Positions 36,101 to 47,800 of a stretch of DNA of 64,000 nt are shown here, piece after piece; the first letter of the stretch is position 1, and each line of letters opens with the position of its first letter. The DNA lies in contig OZ024909.1 of the NCBI GenBank assembly GCA_964017125.1, positions 52,312,914 to 52,376,913 of the forward strand, given 5' to 3'. The position numbers and the translations under genes were made by a program. The stretch is from Flabesymbios commensalis (taxonomy: Eukaryota; Annelida; Polychaeta; Terebellida; Flabelligeridae). Under the pieces are notes generated by a model. It ran no database searches. It saw nothing but the letters and a program-made list of their open reading frames with translations, and had not been told where the DNA came from.

Positions 36101-39100
36101 TGTATTATTAATATAAGTAAGGCTCCTCTCAGACAGATGAATAACAACAATTAATAAAACAAAATGTACCATGCAGATTTTGTAGCATAATAAATATAAT
36201 TTTAAACAATTGTTTGAGAGTAATACACTAATCGATAGGGCTACATTAATCAGACTCCAAAATAAGGCAATGACTTATATTCTAAAATAACATATCATGT
36301 AAATTACACCCACCTTTAGCCATAAAGTGATGTGCAACAGCTCATTCCCCTAAGCTGATGATGGATGTTTATAATCTCTGGGTCAATGATACCCGGTAAG
36401 CACAAAACATTTTTATAGCATTTGTATGATGTTGGACCAACGTCAAAAACGATGGGCAGACATTGTACAAATGTTATAAAAATATTTTGCATTTATTAGT
36501 ATTTTTTTATTATCTTTTAGGATTACCTCAAATGATGAAGCACCAGTTTATACTGTAGCCTGATATCTTGTCCGAAGACTCCCTCAACCGACTAATTTAC
36601 CCTCTGGGTTATGGGACCTGTTCATAAACATCCATGTGCCATTTCAACTCCTTGGGAAGCATACTGCTCTTAACCCATTTTGGCTCTATGAACTTATCGT
36701 ACACATTGTTATAATATATCTCTGTCATACCAGGTACTCATTTACACCTGAATGAAGTGAAGCACTTAAGGGTGAAGTCTTTGCCCAAGGACACAACATC
36801 AAAAAAACAATGTCGCAGCGTTGAGAGGGGAGAGATATGATATTTATCTGTAAACCTGCACCAAGCGGGGATTGAACATACACGACTAGGCGGCGGCAAT
36901 TGCAATCAGTTCCGCCCCGTGCACCCTCAACAGATCTCAGTAGTGACACGGGAAATTAGATCACTGCATTGTTAAATTACATCTCCTCACAAGATCTCCC
37001 GTGATCACCATGCCAACGATTCATTTATACAGCATTTCGTCATTTTTTAGGGGGTTTTTAACGTAGGCCTATCATTTCATGAGGCCAGATTTTTAACCAG
37101 ACCAGAGACCAAGTATATAAGGGTTAATAATTTTTTATATTGCCTAATAGATATCTCCCCGAAAATGAACGACATAGTAATATTAATATAGCATGTATTA
37201 TATTAACTTTCCGCTTTGAATACATTCATTCTCAGTGTGGCAATTTTGCTCTGTCTCGAGAAAAACACAATAACGTTACTCTGGTGATAACTGAAGGGGA
37301 GGGGGGGGGGTATGATTTCCCAATGATGAGATATGATTTTGGTAAGGGTATGGGATACGATTTTTCTTGCAAGGCCTACTGACTATTTGGTTGGAAAAGA
37401 TGATTAAACCTGGCGTATGATGTTCCTGTAGGTTTGTCCCTGGAGGTTTGTCCAATACAAATTTAAAATATTTGGAATTTTTAAAGGGACTGGCCCACGC
37501 TAAAATCATCAAAAAATCGGTGATTTTATTTCGGCTTCTTAATATGACCATATGATGTAAACATGTCCATAGACTAGAACTGCAAAAGTTTTTTAATTTC
37601 TGTGCTGCGCATTCACCAGTTAGGCTAGATATAGAGACGGAATTTCAGATTTCGAATTATTGACAACCATGTCAAAAATTAGAAATACGGGAATTTCGTC
37701 TCTATATCTAGTCTAGCTGGTGAATGCGCAGCACAAAAATTAAAAAACTTTTGCAGTTCTAGTCTATGGACATGTTTACATCATATGGTCATATTAAGAA
37801 GCCAAAATAAAATCACCGATTTTTTTATGATTTTAGCGTGGGCCAGTCGCTTTAAATAAATAAATGGCTTACAATGATGTAATTAGGGCTCGTTATCACG
37901 GGTTATGTAGCATATTAGGCTGTAGCTACATGTATAAAGTTTGTGGTGTTTGATATTGGCTGAGCATAATGCGTGTTTAACATGTTTAACGTTATTTTTA
38001 TTGCATACGGAACTGTTTGAAGTTGTTTGTATCATGCATGTATTGTTATTGAATTATTTAATTAGTCTACATGTAGGCGTACTAGGTTTGTAGCTATAAA
38101 TTTACTTTTCAATTTTTGCATTATTTGTGTATATATTTGATTTATTTTGTGTATCGGCGCAGGCGCTGTCTCATGTTTTTTAAAAGGAATTGGAATAATT
38201 GTTTCGTTTGTTGCATGCCGTGCATGGTACCAGAAATACAAAGTCTATGTTATGTATTTCTGATGACCAGGCCCATGTGTTAAAACTACCGGTCCCCGGT
38301 CCCGATTTTGAAGCAGGACTCGTCACCAAGCAGGCCCCATGTAATCAATGACAATAGCAGTAACATTAATCCCGTATATATCACATTTTTATGTGTTTGG
38401 ATTTGACTAGATAAACCCGCCTTTTTTAAAGAATTTATTTTTTCATCGAAAAGCTTGATATAACCTCTCTAGCTATAGAAGTTTTTTAAATCTCCTCTTT
38501 AGTGAGCATCCCTCATGTAGGCATATTAAATGACGAATCGCATCCAATCAGATGGCTATATAGTCATTAGGCAGAATTGTTCATTAGTAGGTATTGTGTT
38601 GATCTGCGAGCGTATCACGGTATCCGCAACATTACCAGAAAAACAATCTGTTGCCATGACAGAGAACCTATGTTGCCATGGCAGGGAACCTCTTTGAACA
38701 CTATTGAAGTAATCCCAGCAGTAGTTTAACCCTTTAAGCTCTCACGATGCATTAAAGCATCATATTACATCCCTGAAAACAGTCTCAATTTTCCTACAAT
38801 TAGGGGTTTAGAACGAAAATTTCCATGAAACTGACTAACCAATACATAGCAAATTTCTTCAATTTTCAAACCACATCAAATCATCTTCATCCACTACAAG
38901 TCGAGAATTGCGAAAGCAATTCGCGGCTTGTAGTGGATGAAGATCGTTGCCACGGAGCTAAAGGATCCTATCTGACACTCGTTGGAGTGGCAGATAGGAT
39001 CCTTTAGCTCTGAGGCGACGAGATGACAACGATAAATTCAGGCTTGAAAGGGTTAAATGTTGAAGAACATCGTGTATATCTGGTATAGAGAAGGGGACGT

Positions 39101-42100
39101 GGCGCTTTAGTAGAGTGCCTGACTTCCTCGACAGTCATGCATGCGTCCCGGGTGCGACCCCTGCTAAAACCTACGTGGAGTTTTCAGAGAAATGTCCTTG
39201 TTTCTCCCTTCTCACTGTGTGACTAGGCGATCACGTTGATGGCGGCCTCGTCGAGTTAAGGTTGAAACCAGTGTAGGCTATCGACGTTAATTTCGCGCAG
39301 GGCCACGCGCGGCGCGCTCACCACAAATCGCTGGTATAAAATGGAACAACACTGGGCCAACATTGTATCTGCTGGGTCCCTGCAAACACAGAACATTTGT
39401 ATTTATAACATGTATACAACGTTGGCACAACATCTCCGACGTTGGTCCAACATGGTACAAATGTTATACAAATGTTTTATGTTTGCCAGGGTAGGCCTAC
39501 GAGTTGTTATATGTGTATGATGGAGAAGACAGTGGATTCTCCATTAATTTCAGTGCCTATTCATGTGGTACAATAACATCCGCCTTGAGCCCCCCCCCCC
39601 CCCCTTGACAATAAATGAGCCGTGTGACTTTGATGCAGGATGGCGTGATGTTGGAAAATATGCATGATCGCCCTTGGCTTGGAGCTCATCAGTTGGGACC
39701 AGAGACGACAGCTGCAATGGCGGTCATAGCAAATTCTGTCAGAACTCATTATCCCGATCTGCCTCTTGGTCTGCAAATTCTATCTGGTGCCAACAAACAG
39801 GCGTTGGCTGTGGCTAAAGCAGCAGGTTGAGTTTTTTACAAGTCATTGAGATAAATTTTGTAAATCTACTCTTATAATATTTTTAAATAAAATAATAACC
39901 TAATTATGGATTTACGTGTTTGTGAGTACACCTTAGTAATAATAACTGTTATTTTAACCCTTGTAGGATTTAATTGGATTCGAGCCGAAGCTTTCGTTTT
40001 CTCACACATTGGTGATGAAGGCCCCATACACTCATGTGCTGCAGAGCTGTTAAGATACAGAAATGCTATCGAAGCACAGGATGTGATGGTGTTCACCGAT
40101 ATAAAGAAGAAACACAGGTAAATCACCAGATCTCAATGTGTATTTTGCATATTACATTAATAATTGAACCCTTTAAGTACATGTACCATCGTTTATATCA
40201 AAATTGTGATAACGTTTTCAAAGGGAAACGTTCCTTGATGTGTAATATGTCCTCCAATTTACCAAATCGGTCAAAAAGTTAACAATATATTTGGAGAAAT
40301 CCTTTTTAGTAACGCTGTAGTATTTTTGTTAGATTAGCGCTATATAGTATTCAGGTTTCTTTTTCATAATGACCAATTAAATGAATGTAGGCCCTAAAGT
40401 CTGTTATCTTTTGTGCAAACATTTGTGTTTACTATTTGCCTGATCATTTTTGCATAATATTAGAACATAGATGTGAATACAGTAGACTCTCGCCTTCCGG
40501 TCAGATTACCAATGCGGTCAGATCGTCATTACGGTCGATTTTTTTCGGTCGATTTTTTTCTTAGTCAAAGCCATATCAAAGGCGATCACCATTGCGGTCA
40601 GACCACCATTCCGGACTACTGTCACATTTTTGTGGCAAAATGGCAAGTTCACTCTCGTCATCGCGGTCAAATGAGTAATTTCAATATGTCGTTATGACCA
40701 TTTTGAGAGGGGATTTTTTATATTGAATAGTCACCTATGCTTTCCACACATGTACAATGCGTACATTACAAACATGGCGAATAACTTTATTATCATTTGG
40801 TGACGATAACATCAAATCACGCATTGCTATATGGAAAATAAAATGAAATGTTCTACAATGAAATATACGATTGATCCGTTAGTTATATAGAAGGTTAAAG
40901 TTAATTGCTTGTTGATAAAGCGTCTCACTACTTCTGAACATACACTGTCTGCGTATCTTCAATAAGCATAATTAAACATGTTAACTAACGCAAGCACAAT
41001 ACAATTAAAAAAATAAATTTATGACAAGGTGGCATTAACCGGCAACTATATAGCAATGGTGATTATTTTCAAAACTATTTGTTATTTAAAAAAATATCTG
41101 CGTTAGTTATATAGAAGTTTAAGGGTTAATTGTTTGCTGATAAAGCGCCCCGCTACTTATGGCCATGCACTGTCTGCGTGCTGCAGTAACTATTTTATTT
41201 CAAGCGTTAATTATCTGGTATCGTCCATAAGCATAATTAAACATGTTAGATAATACAAGCACAACACAATTTCAAAAATAAATTTATGACAAGGTGTTAT
41301 TAACCGACAATGATGCAAAAGGGAATATTTTTAAAATTATATGTTATTTTCAGAAGCTGAGTGCGTTAGGTGTATAGCTGATTATTTCTTGATAAAGCGT
41401 CTCGCTACAGCAAATAGTGTTCATGTAGTGCTGAGGTAATGATGGACCATCATCGCAGACGGTTGGCCAACATTAAAAACAGCGTTGGTTCAACCTCCCG
41501 TGATTATAATAATTAAAGACGTGGAAATGTCGTAATTACACAACTCAAAACTGTTCATTTAATAGTGTCTATATAGATTTTACAATTCAACAAATTTTAT
41601 GTAATTATCATTACATGTTAAGTTTTATTACAAATAATAGACGTAGATTATTTTATATCGGGACCCATAGGGTTAATACTTTCAAGCCTGAATTTATCAT
41701 TGTCATCTTCATCCACTACAAGGCGCGAATTGCTGTCGCAATTCTCGACTTGTGGTGGATGAAGATGATTTGAAGTGGGTGAAAAGGTTAAGAAAATTGC
41801 CATGTATTGGTGAACCACTTTCATGGGAATTTTCGTTTTAAAATCCTTAGTTGTGGGAAAATTAAGTCTGTTTTCAGGGATTTAAAATGCTGCTTTAATG
41901 CATCAGTGGGCTTAAAGGATTAATGATCCGCTAAGCCTGCGTTCGCACCTGCCGCGAGCTGTCGGCAGTGAGGGGGCGACATATTAACACCTAATTCTAG
42001 TATACAAACACTTAAAACAATGCGAATAAGTAGACAATGGTAGGCTGTTAGTTTCTTATCGGAACACTTCATTGAACTTGCATTCCTAGTTACTTTACAT

Positions 42101-43864
42101 GATTAGCTTCATAACATGGAGTAAATTTTAACTCCGCGAACATGGCATCTTAACTCGAAGTGTTACTCCATCACGGTGACCAATACACATTGGGAAGCCA
42201 TGAACAGGGATCACAGGCCGATATAAGAATACACTATTGAAAGTGAGAAATCATTCATCATTAATTTTTATGCTGCACATAACCATAATCATGTCTGCGC
42301 GTAAGCGTGCATAACTTACCCTAAGGGATAAAGTGAGACTTATCAAAGCTAGTGCCGGCAAATCTCATCGTCAACAAGTGACAGTCTGTCAGTGAATAAA
42401 AAATGCTAATTTCAGGAGACTATGGCAGCGGTTTCTGTCCTCAAAGACTGTACAGCAAACCGTGGCCTAGATGGCATTCTACATTCTATGTTCAATATTA
42501 AGGATAAATTACAAGACTCTCATGTGAAAATAGAATCCACCGGTCAACAATTCTCCATCAATTCATTTTTCAAACTGCAGTGAGCTGTTTTGTGACATTC
42601 ATTTAAAAAAATGTCTTTATTAAAATACTTTTTTATTTAATTGTGCATAATTATATAATCACTTTTAACTTTGCACTAAATAAAACACTGTTTTTCTAAA
42701 CAGCCGCAATAAACCTAAAAAAATTACTATTGTTATTATTCATTTCATTATTTGGAGCATATAGACATAATTGATTTAATATCAAATTGCAGGACGCCAT
42801 GTGGTATTTATTGCCCGATCACAAATGCGGTCGGACCGCCATTACGGTCAAAAAATTCTGGCCCGTACTTGACCGCATTGGCGGGAGTCTACTGTGACAC
42901 AAAACATCAGTCACACCAGCCGTCTTTGGAAGAAATCACCATTCGCGTTTTTGGTTTTAATAGTTTTGAAAAGTAAATTAATCTATTGTTATCTCACAGG
43001 AAAATCGATATAAGAGTGAGTAATTGATATAAAGTGCATTTCTTAAAGTGAAGCTGATATTTAAATCCATCTTGCTCAGTACATTCATGAACAGGTAGTG
43101 ACTTGACAGCTTAGCTCAAAACTTAATTTCTAAGACCGCCTCAGAATACGTCGCCAGAAGTACAAATACTGATTTCAAATTCCGCATTTTTCAAGGAAAA
43201 CCTTTTATCGATATAAAATGTTTGTGTTTTGCAGTTCTCATTCTATTACAAGTGATATTAGCCTGGTAGAGACGGCACAAGCAGCAGAATTGTTTCTTAG
43301 TGATGGCGTAATTGTTTCTGGAACATCTACTGGATCAGCAACTAATCCAAATCACGTCAAAGGTAGATACAGTAACGTTGAGTCGATGTTTATTTAATGC
43401 CGTGCCAGCATTTCAAACTGCGGACCAACATTAAGCCAACATTGTTTTAACGTCAATTAGTGTATACTGGACATGTAAAGCTCGTTTCATAGATTTGTAT
43501 CTAATCAGTCTGATTTTTCACAATCTGCCGATATGATCTCCCAAATTGGAAACAATATGAGATAGTCTGATACCTCAAGCATGCTCCTAATTTTTCTTGA
43601 ACTATCGGAAGTCCCAGTGGATGGGATTGGGTGATTATTATTAAGAATGTCTTGTTGTATTGCTTTACAGAGGTGAAGCACGGTGTAGATATCCCTGTGC
43701 TGGTCGGATCAGGTGTGACAGTGGAGAACGTAGACGAGTATATGTCAGCCGACGCTCTGATTGTAGGCTCTCATTTTAAAGAGAATGGTGACTGGCAGCG
43801 TGGAGTGGACCCAAGTCGAGTCAAATCATTTATGAACAGAGTATTTAATTTGAGAGACGGCTAG
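33199..43864 (+). CDS. BtpA-family protein (PF03437), complete
   Basis: Six exons: 33199-33274, 34950-35032, 39639-39825, 39967-40117, 43235-43362 and 43671-43864. All are GT-AG and in phase, giving 272 residues, the usual family length. The start MIGLRSLFQQSKTAIIGMVH leads into HIQPLPG (about 20-26), the family's N-terminal signature. Then come ENMHDRPWLGA (about 59-69), AAMAVIANSVR, WIRAEAFVF, the SDGVIVSGTSTG stretch of exon 5, and the C-terminal VGSGVTVENVDEYM and ADALIVGSHFKENGDW. The fold is a TIM barrel of the BtpA/SgcQ type. Cyanobacterial BtpA stabilises photosystem I; the animal function is unknown. The nematode homologue F13E9.13 is annotated as mitochondrial. This start gives a weakly basic amphipathic N-terminus, compatible with but not proving mitochondrial import. 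Head-to-head with cyclin E, tail-to-tail with LARS2. Confidence 0.92.
35049..35297. repeat. piggyBac-like MITE, family D (clean copy)
   Basis: TTAACCCTTGTCCTGCTATG at the left, CAGCAGGACAAGGGTTAA at the right. The hairpin pairs TTTAAAGCTGGAAATTGC with GCAATTCCAGCTTCAAATG near the right end. Its left TTAA lies about 17 bp after the exon 2 donor of the BtpA-family gene. Confidence 0.8.
36393..36500. repeat. Short quasi-palindromic MITE, family F-like
   Basis: ACCCGGTAAGCACAAAACAT leads into GATGTTGGACCAACG, and ATTGTACAAATGTTATAAA mirrors TTTTTATAGCATTTGTATG. Same type as 23618 and 39370. Confidence 0.45.
36720..36955 (-). mobile_element. tRNA-derived SINE
   Basis: On the minus strand a tRNA-like head with a B-box-like GTTCAATCCCC is followed by a body with GTGTCCTTGGGCAAAG and CAGGTGTAAATGAGTACC. 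That arrangement is widespread among metazoan tRNA-SINEs. The A box is decayed. Located in intron 2 of the BtpA-family gene. Confidence 0.5.
37481..37856. repeat. Giant palindromic MITE, family E
   Basis: TTAAAGGGACTGGCCCACG at the left and CGTGGGCCAGTCGCTTTAAA at the right; arms match the 22966 copy almost throughout. About 376 bp, intron 2 of the BtpA-family gene. Confidence 0.8.
38726..39056. repeat. piggyBac-like MITE, family B, with a nested palindrome
   Basis: TTAACCCTTTAAGCTCTCAC to CTTGAAAGGGTTAA. The hairpin CATCTTCATCCACTACAAG is intact, but its right flank is split by the insertion at about 38944-39021. Confidence 0.75.
38944..39021. repeat. 78-bp palindromic insertion inside a MITE
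   Basis: GAGCTAAAGGATCCTATCTG faces CAGATAGGATCCTTTAGCTC across a short spacer. Outer bases CGTTGCC and GGCGACG are also inverted. Flanking AGAT is duplicated, judged against uninterrupted family B copies, so this is a mobile insertion with a 4-bp target duplication. Confidence 0.6.
39370..39492. repeat. Short quasi-palindromic MITE, family F-like
   Basis: CCCTGCAAACACAGAACAT at the left, ATGTTTTATGTTTGCCAGGG at the right. The core is ACGTTGGCACAACATC with GACGTTGGTCCAACATG. Confidence 0.55.
39588..39604 (+). promoter_or_regulatory. Run of about 16 C just upstream of a 3' splice site
   Basis: The run ends about 34 bases before the acceptor (GATGCAG) of BtpA-gene exon 3. It may act as, or interfere with, the polypyrimidine tract. 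The length in the assembly may be inexact. Confidence 0.4.
40867..41411. repeat. 2.2-copy tandem repeat (unit about 235-255 bp) inside the pogo-like element
   Basis: Each unit starts near GTTAGTTATATAGAAG, then TTGATAAAGCG, AAGCATAATTAAACATGTTA and AATTTATGACAAGGTG. The third unit breaks off after about 55 bp. Confidence 0.65.
41444..41520. repeat. Family F MITE
   Basis: GACGGTTGGCCAACATT then CAGCGTTGGTTCAACCTCC. Nested in the pogo-like element. Confidence 0.4.
41673..41923. repeat. piggyBac-like MITE, family B (reverse orientation), nested
   Basis: AGGGTTAATACTTTCAAGCC at the left, GGGCTTAAAGGATTAA at the right. The hairpin CATCTTCATCCACTACAAG pairs with CTTGTGGTGGATGAAGATG. It sits inside the pogo-like transposon and so is younger than it. 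Confidence 0.75.
43372..43465. repeat. Family F MITE
   Basis: AACGTTGAGTCGATGTTTA at the left and GCCAACATTGTTTTAACGTC at the right. Intron 5 of the BtpA-family gene. Confidence 0.4.
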
Positions 43865-44801
43865 TCACGTTACCCTATTGTTGTACACAAGATTGTGTCT
43901 GGTCAGCGTCGCGGACGGTAGTCCAACATTTGGTAAAGTTCTTGTGTTTGCTGGTCTATATTTTTCTTGGGACAGGAAGGTCACTGGTGAAAAGTTCCAT
44001 GTCGTAAAATCATTTACTTACGACCTGGCGATCAACTGATCAATATAAATACTGATATACAAGTCGCATTGATTAATGAAAGATACTTTTATATCAAAGG
44101 ATCATGATATTTTTATGATATTTTTATCAATGAAACATTACTTTTCTATTACTTATAGACTGTCTACGTAATTCTCATCACAAATAAATAACTTGTAAAC
44201 GACGCTAGAAAAGATGTTCTAATAAATACATGATAACACATGTAGCATATTCAGAGACCAAATGAATGCAGAATTGCTATAATGAATTTACTGCAAGCTT
44301 TTGGCCAATAAAGTCCATCTTTGAAAGTCAAAACAAGACCTCAGTAACCGAAGTACAGACATACCAAGTGTATTATACACATTTAAATCTGTCTTTATGT
44401 TAAGAAATTATGAATATATATCTGAAGTGTATATTATATTGTATGATATATTTATATTAAATCGAGACGTGGAACTTACAATGGAGCTTTATATATCGAA
44501 TTCGAAATTTAGACCGAATTACCACAAACCAGGTATGTAAATATTAAAATAAGTGAAGATTTAAGTGTTAAAAGGGCTTATCACATTCAGGTCCATCGTA
44601 TATATTCCGTTTGGCCTTTAAGGTAGTCATTCTGATTTTCTGTTAAAAGGGTTATTTGATGCTTTTCAAGAGATTTAGCGTTTCGTACTACATCTATTAT
44701 CGTACCACTGATATTGCTCACTTATAGGATAGTTCCTAAATATTATTGATGTGTATTTATTTTAATTTCATTTGTCATAGTATTATAATCAATTCATTTC
44801 C

Positions 44802-44837
44802 AATAAAAGGAGAACATTAATACTGATTCCGTTTATT
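44802..44837. terminator. Facing polyadenylation signals of two convergent genes
   Basis: AATAAA on the plus strand at 44802-44807 (the best late signal for the BtpA-family gene) and AATAAA on the minus strand at 44832-44837 (for LARS2, about 50 bp past its stop). Cleavage 10-30 bp downstream of each would make the two mRNAs meet or overlap. An earlier plus-strand AATAAA exists near 44183. Confidence 0.5.
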
Positions 44838-44887
44838 GTAAAACTACAAATACATGTTTAATATTGAAAATATTATTTGATTATATG

Positions 44888-47800
44888 TCACGACTTCTTG
44901 TTGCTTTTCTTTTTTGTTTTCTTTACTATATAATTCAGTTCGGCTCGTACTTGAGGGATAAAAGTGAAGACGTGTGTAGTAATCATTGACTGTTTGAGAA
45001 TACGATCATAATCAGGATGTTGTTCTGCAAGCTTTAGTGCCATTGCTTTACTCATTGTCTCCTCTGTAGTGTTCTTGATAGACATGGGTAATCCAACTTC
45101 ATAAGCATCTTTCCCATTGATCTGTAAAATAACATATTCATCTATAAAAAAATATTCAAAAAATGTCTTACAATTCAATGGATCTCGTCATAAACTACCT
45201 TTCGCACAATTGGTCAACATTTAAACGCCATTTTAACCAGGCCTGTTTAATATTACACATACCTTGACCTTCATTGAAAGTGTGTAGTGCTCATCTACTG
45301 CGGGCCATGCTTGATCAAGCACTCCAAAATCCTGAAATAAATAAAAACAAATTATACATTACACCCATAAACAGAAAGCTTCTACTTTACGGAAGACTTC
45401 TTACCCATAAAGCACCAAGTTGTAGAATTTAAATGTTCACCCACTTGAAATTTTGAGTTGAAAATCACTCACATTTGTTTAATTTGGGACCAAATATTTG
45501 CAAATCTTGATGTTTAACACACATTGCACTAGTTGGTGAGACACTGCAACTGTGGTCCCTGTGCTTTGCAGGCATCGCTACCCTTTCAGCAGCATTTTGA
45601 GCCCTCTGCAAACTTTTAATGTTGTTGGTAATCAAAATAGTAGGGAATGCTGATTTATTGTCAAGGGCATTACAAATGCTGCTATCTGTTACAGTCATAG
45701 TCCCGACCTGCGATTGCATACTGTTCAAATGCTCATCAAAGTGGAAGTTGCGATTACAATAAAATACTTTGTAAGGCTGTTGAAGTCTGATCTGACAAAC
45801 GACAGTTTTGTCTGAATTGAGCATTATTCAACATCATCCATTTCCTGATCTTCTGTACATATGACAGATTCCATAATGTTTGATGGCATCCGCACAAGCA
45901 GTAGCCCAGCAACCACGAGACGCTGAACCACTGCTGTGGTTCAACGTCTCGTGTTTGCGGGGAAGGTTGAAAGATATGAAAATCTGTGTATTGTCTGCAT
46001 GAAGATGAACGTCAATTTATTGTACTCGCCCCAACAATAAAACGTGTGGTAAAGATTCGTATGTTGTTTCCAGAATCTGTATTGACCTGCAACATTTACG
46101 TACAGTACCACACAGCTCAACACTGGATTGTAAGAGTTTCAGCATAAGGTCATCACCGATGATGTCAAATCTTCACCAACATCTGAACAACGGCTCAGAA
46201 GATATTACATTCACAAGCTTTTTAGGCTGGATGTTACGAAACAAACTTTCATGGGTTATTGCAAAAATGTAAATATATGTATGTATATATATACATGGGA
46301 CTGGACACATATGTTGTAAAATAAACTTGATTTTCAGCTCTTGAGCAAATCAAACAGCATTTTTAAGCATTGTGAGAATATTGGAGATGATTAAAACTTG
46401 ACAAAACTGCACATGATTGTATTCGGAAATTAATTATAAATTTGTTACATTATAATGACATACCCAATTAAAGCCAGGAGGTCTGTGCGGAGAGCTTGAT
46501 ATACCTGTCCATAGTTCACTGGCAAAGAGCGGTGCAAATGGTGAGATCATTATTACCATTTCACACAATGTACGTCTGCCCTGTGATGTATTATATAGCG
46601 CCTCATGTGGACATTTCTGTGTAAAACATAGATCATTCAGATATTTAGACATAGTGCCAGTCAAAGTGTTGTTGACAAAACACTTGTTTACCACAGACTA
46701 AGCTTAATAAAAAATGATTAAAATAATTGTAATATAACTATAACGGCTTATCAGGTACAGTTTTCGAGATGACTGTACAGCAATAACCCTTGTAGTGCTA
46801 GGCCCGGATATATACGGTCTCAAACATTTTTTATACCCATATAGTGCCACTGTAGTTGATAAAAAAGTTGGCGGTATATGCTCCTTTAATTAAATAATTA
46901 AATTTAAGAGATGCCATTTTTTTTTAAATATAAATCTTTTTCGTCATTTGGAGCTGGAAATTGCGTTAGCAATTCCAGCTTCAAATGAATGAAAAATAGA
47001 AACAAACAATTCAACAGCACAAGGGTTAAATAGTATTATCTACATCACATTATTTATTGCGATAGTTACAGTGATACATATTTTATTTACCTTTAGAAAA
47101 TTTGTCAGACCCTGTAATCGAGAGATTGCGACATTGAGGAGAAAGCTTTTCTCCAAATGATAGGATACCTGGTAAATAAATATCAACCACATGTAACAGT
47201 TAGATTATTAAAATACAACGAGATAGAACAGTAGTCTTAAAGGTGATCTATCACCCCTTATATGGTATGAATAATTATGTCCTTATATGGGGTGATTTGC
47301 TATCTGAGAGGGAAAACACTTGTACCTCATCTTGTTGCAACTTTGATTTATTTGTCATAAATTTATTCATATTATATTGGGGGTGATATATCACCTTTGA
47401 ACTACCATCTAGTCGTCATGTCAGATCGGTTAATTTGGATTTGCTCAAGGACCATCTCATCATATGCAATACAGCGACCAAATGGTCCACCATTCACAGC
47501 GTTGAAATAACATTGAACCAGTATTGGGTTAATGTATGTGTTGCAGAGGACCGGACATTATAAACATGCACAACACGTATAGGCCCTATACAAGCAAAAC
47601 AAAACTAATGATGCTGCTGTTTAACAAAATTTAAAAGCAGATTTAGAATAATTTTCAAAACAAGTATTATTTCCACCTTGCATAAGCAGCCATCTATAGC
47701 AATAGCATTACAAATTTATCAGAGGGCTAAAAATGACTGAATGGGGTGACCAAGTTAACTTTTTTACCTCCCCGTTACCATATGGCATAAATGTTCAAAC

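Larger units (their letters stand above)
40480..42894 (+). mobile_element. Decayed pogo/Tigger-like DNA transposon
   Basis: Terminal inverted repeats CAGTAGACTCTCGCC and GGCGGGAGTCTACTG, with TA before the left end and TG after the right. Subterminal repeats carry several GCGGTCAGA-type motifs. A remnant of the CENP-B-type helix-turn-helix is visible at about 42292-42400 (LTLRDKVRLIKASAGKSHRQ, with stop codons before and after). A C-terminal remnant at about 42420-42583 ends in QQFSINSFFK, a PCNA-binding PIP-box pattern known from pogo proteins. Nearly all the catalytic core is missing. The 2.4-kb length is instead filled with a tandem repeat and two nested MITEs. Located in intron 4 of the BtpA-family gene. 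Confidence 0.75.

Noticed and set aside
36720-36955. Functional tRNA gene
   Set aside because: B-box-like motif present but no cloverleaf, and a SINE body follows.
45465-45824. 119-codon open frame in a LARS2 intron as a gene
   Set aside because: No recognised family and no clear splice partners; kept only as a remark.
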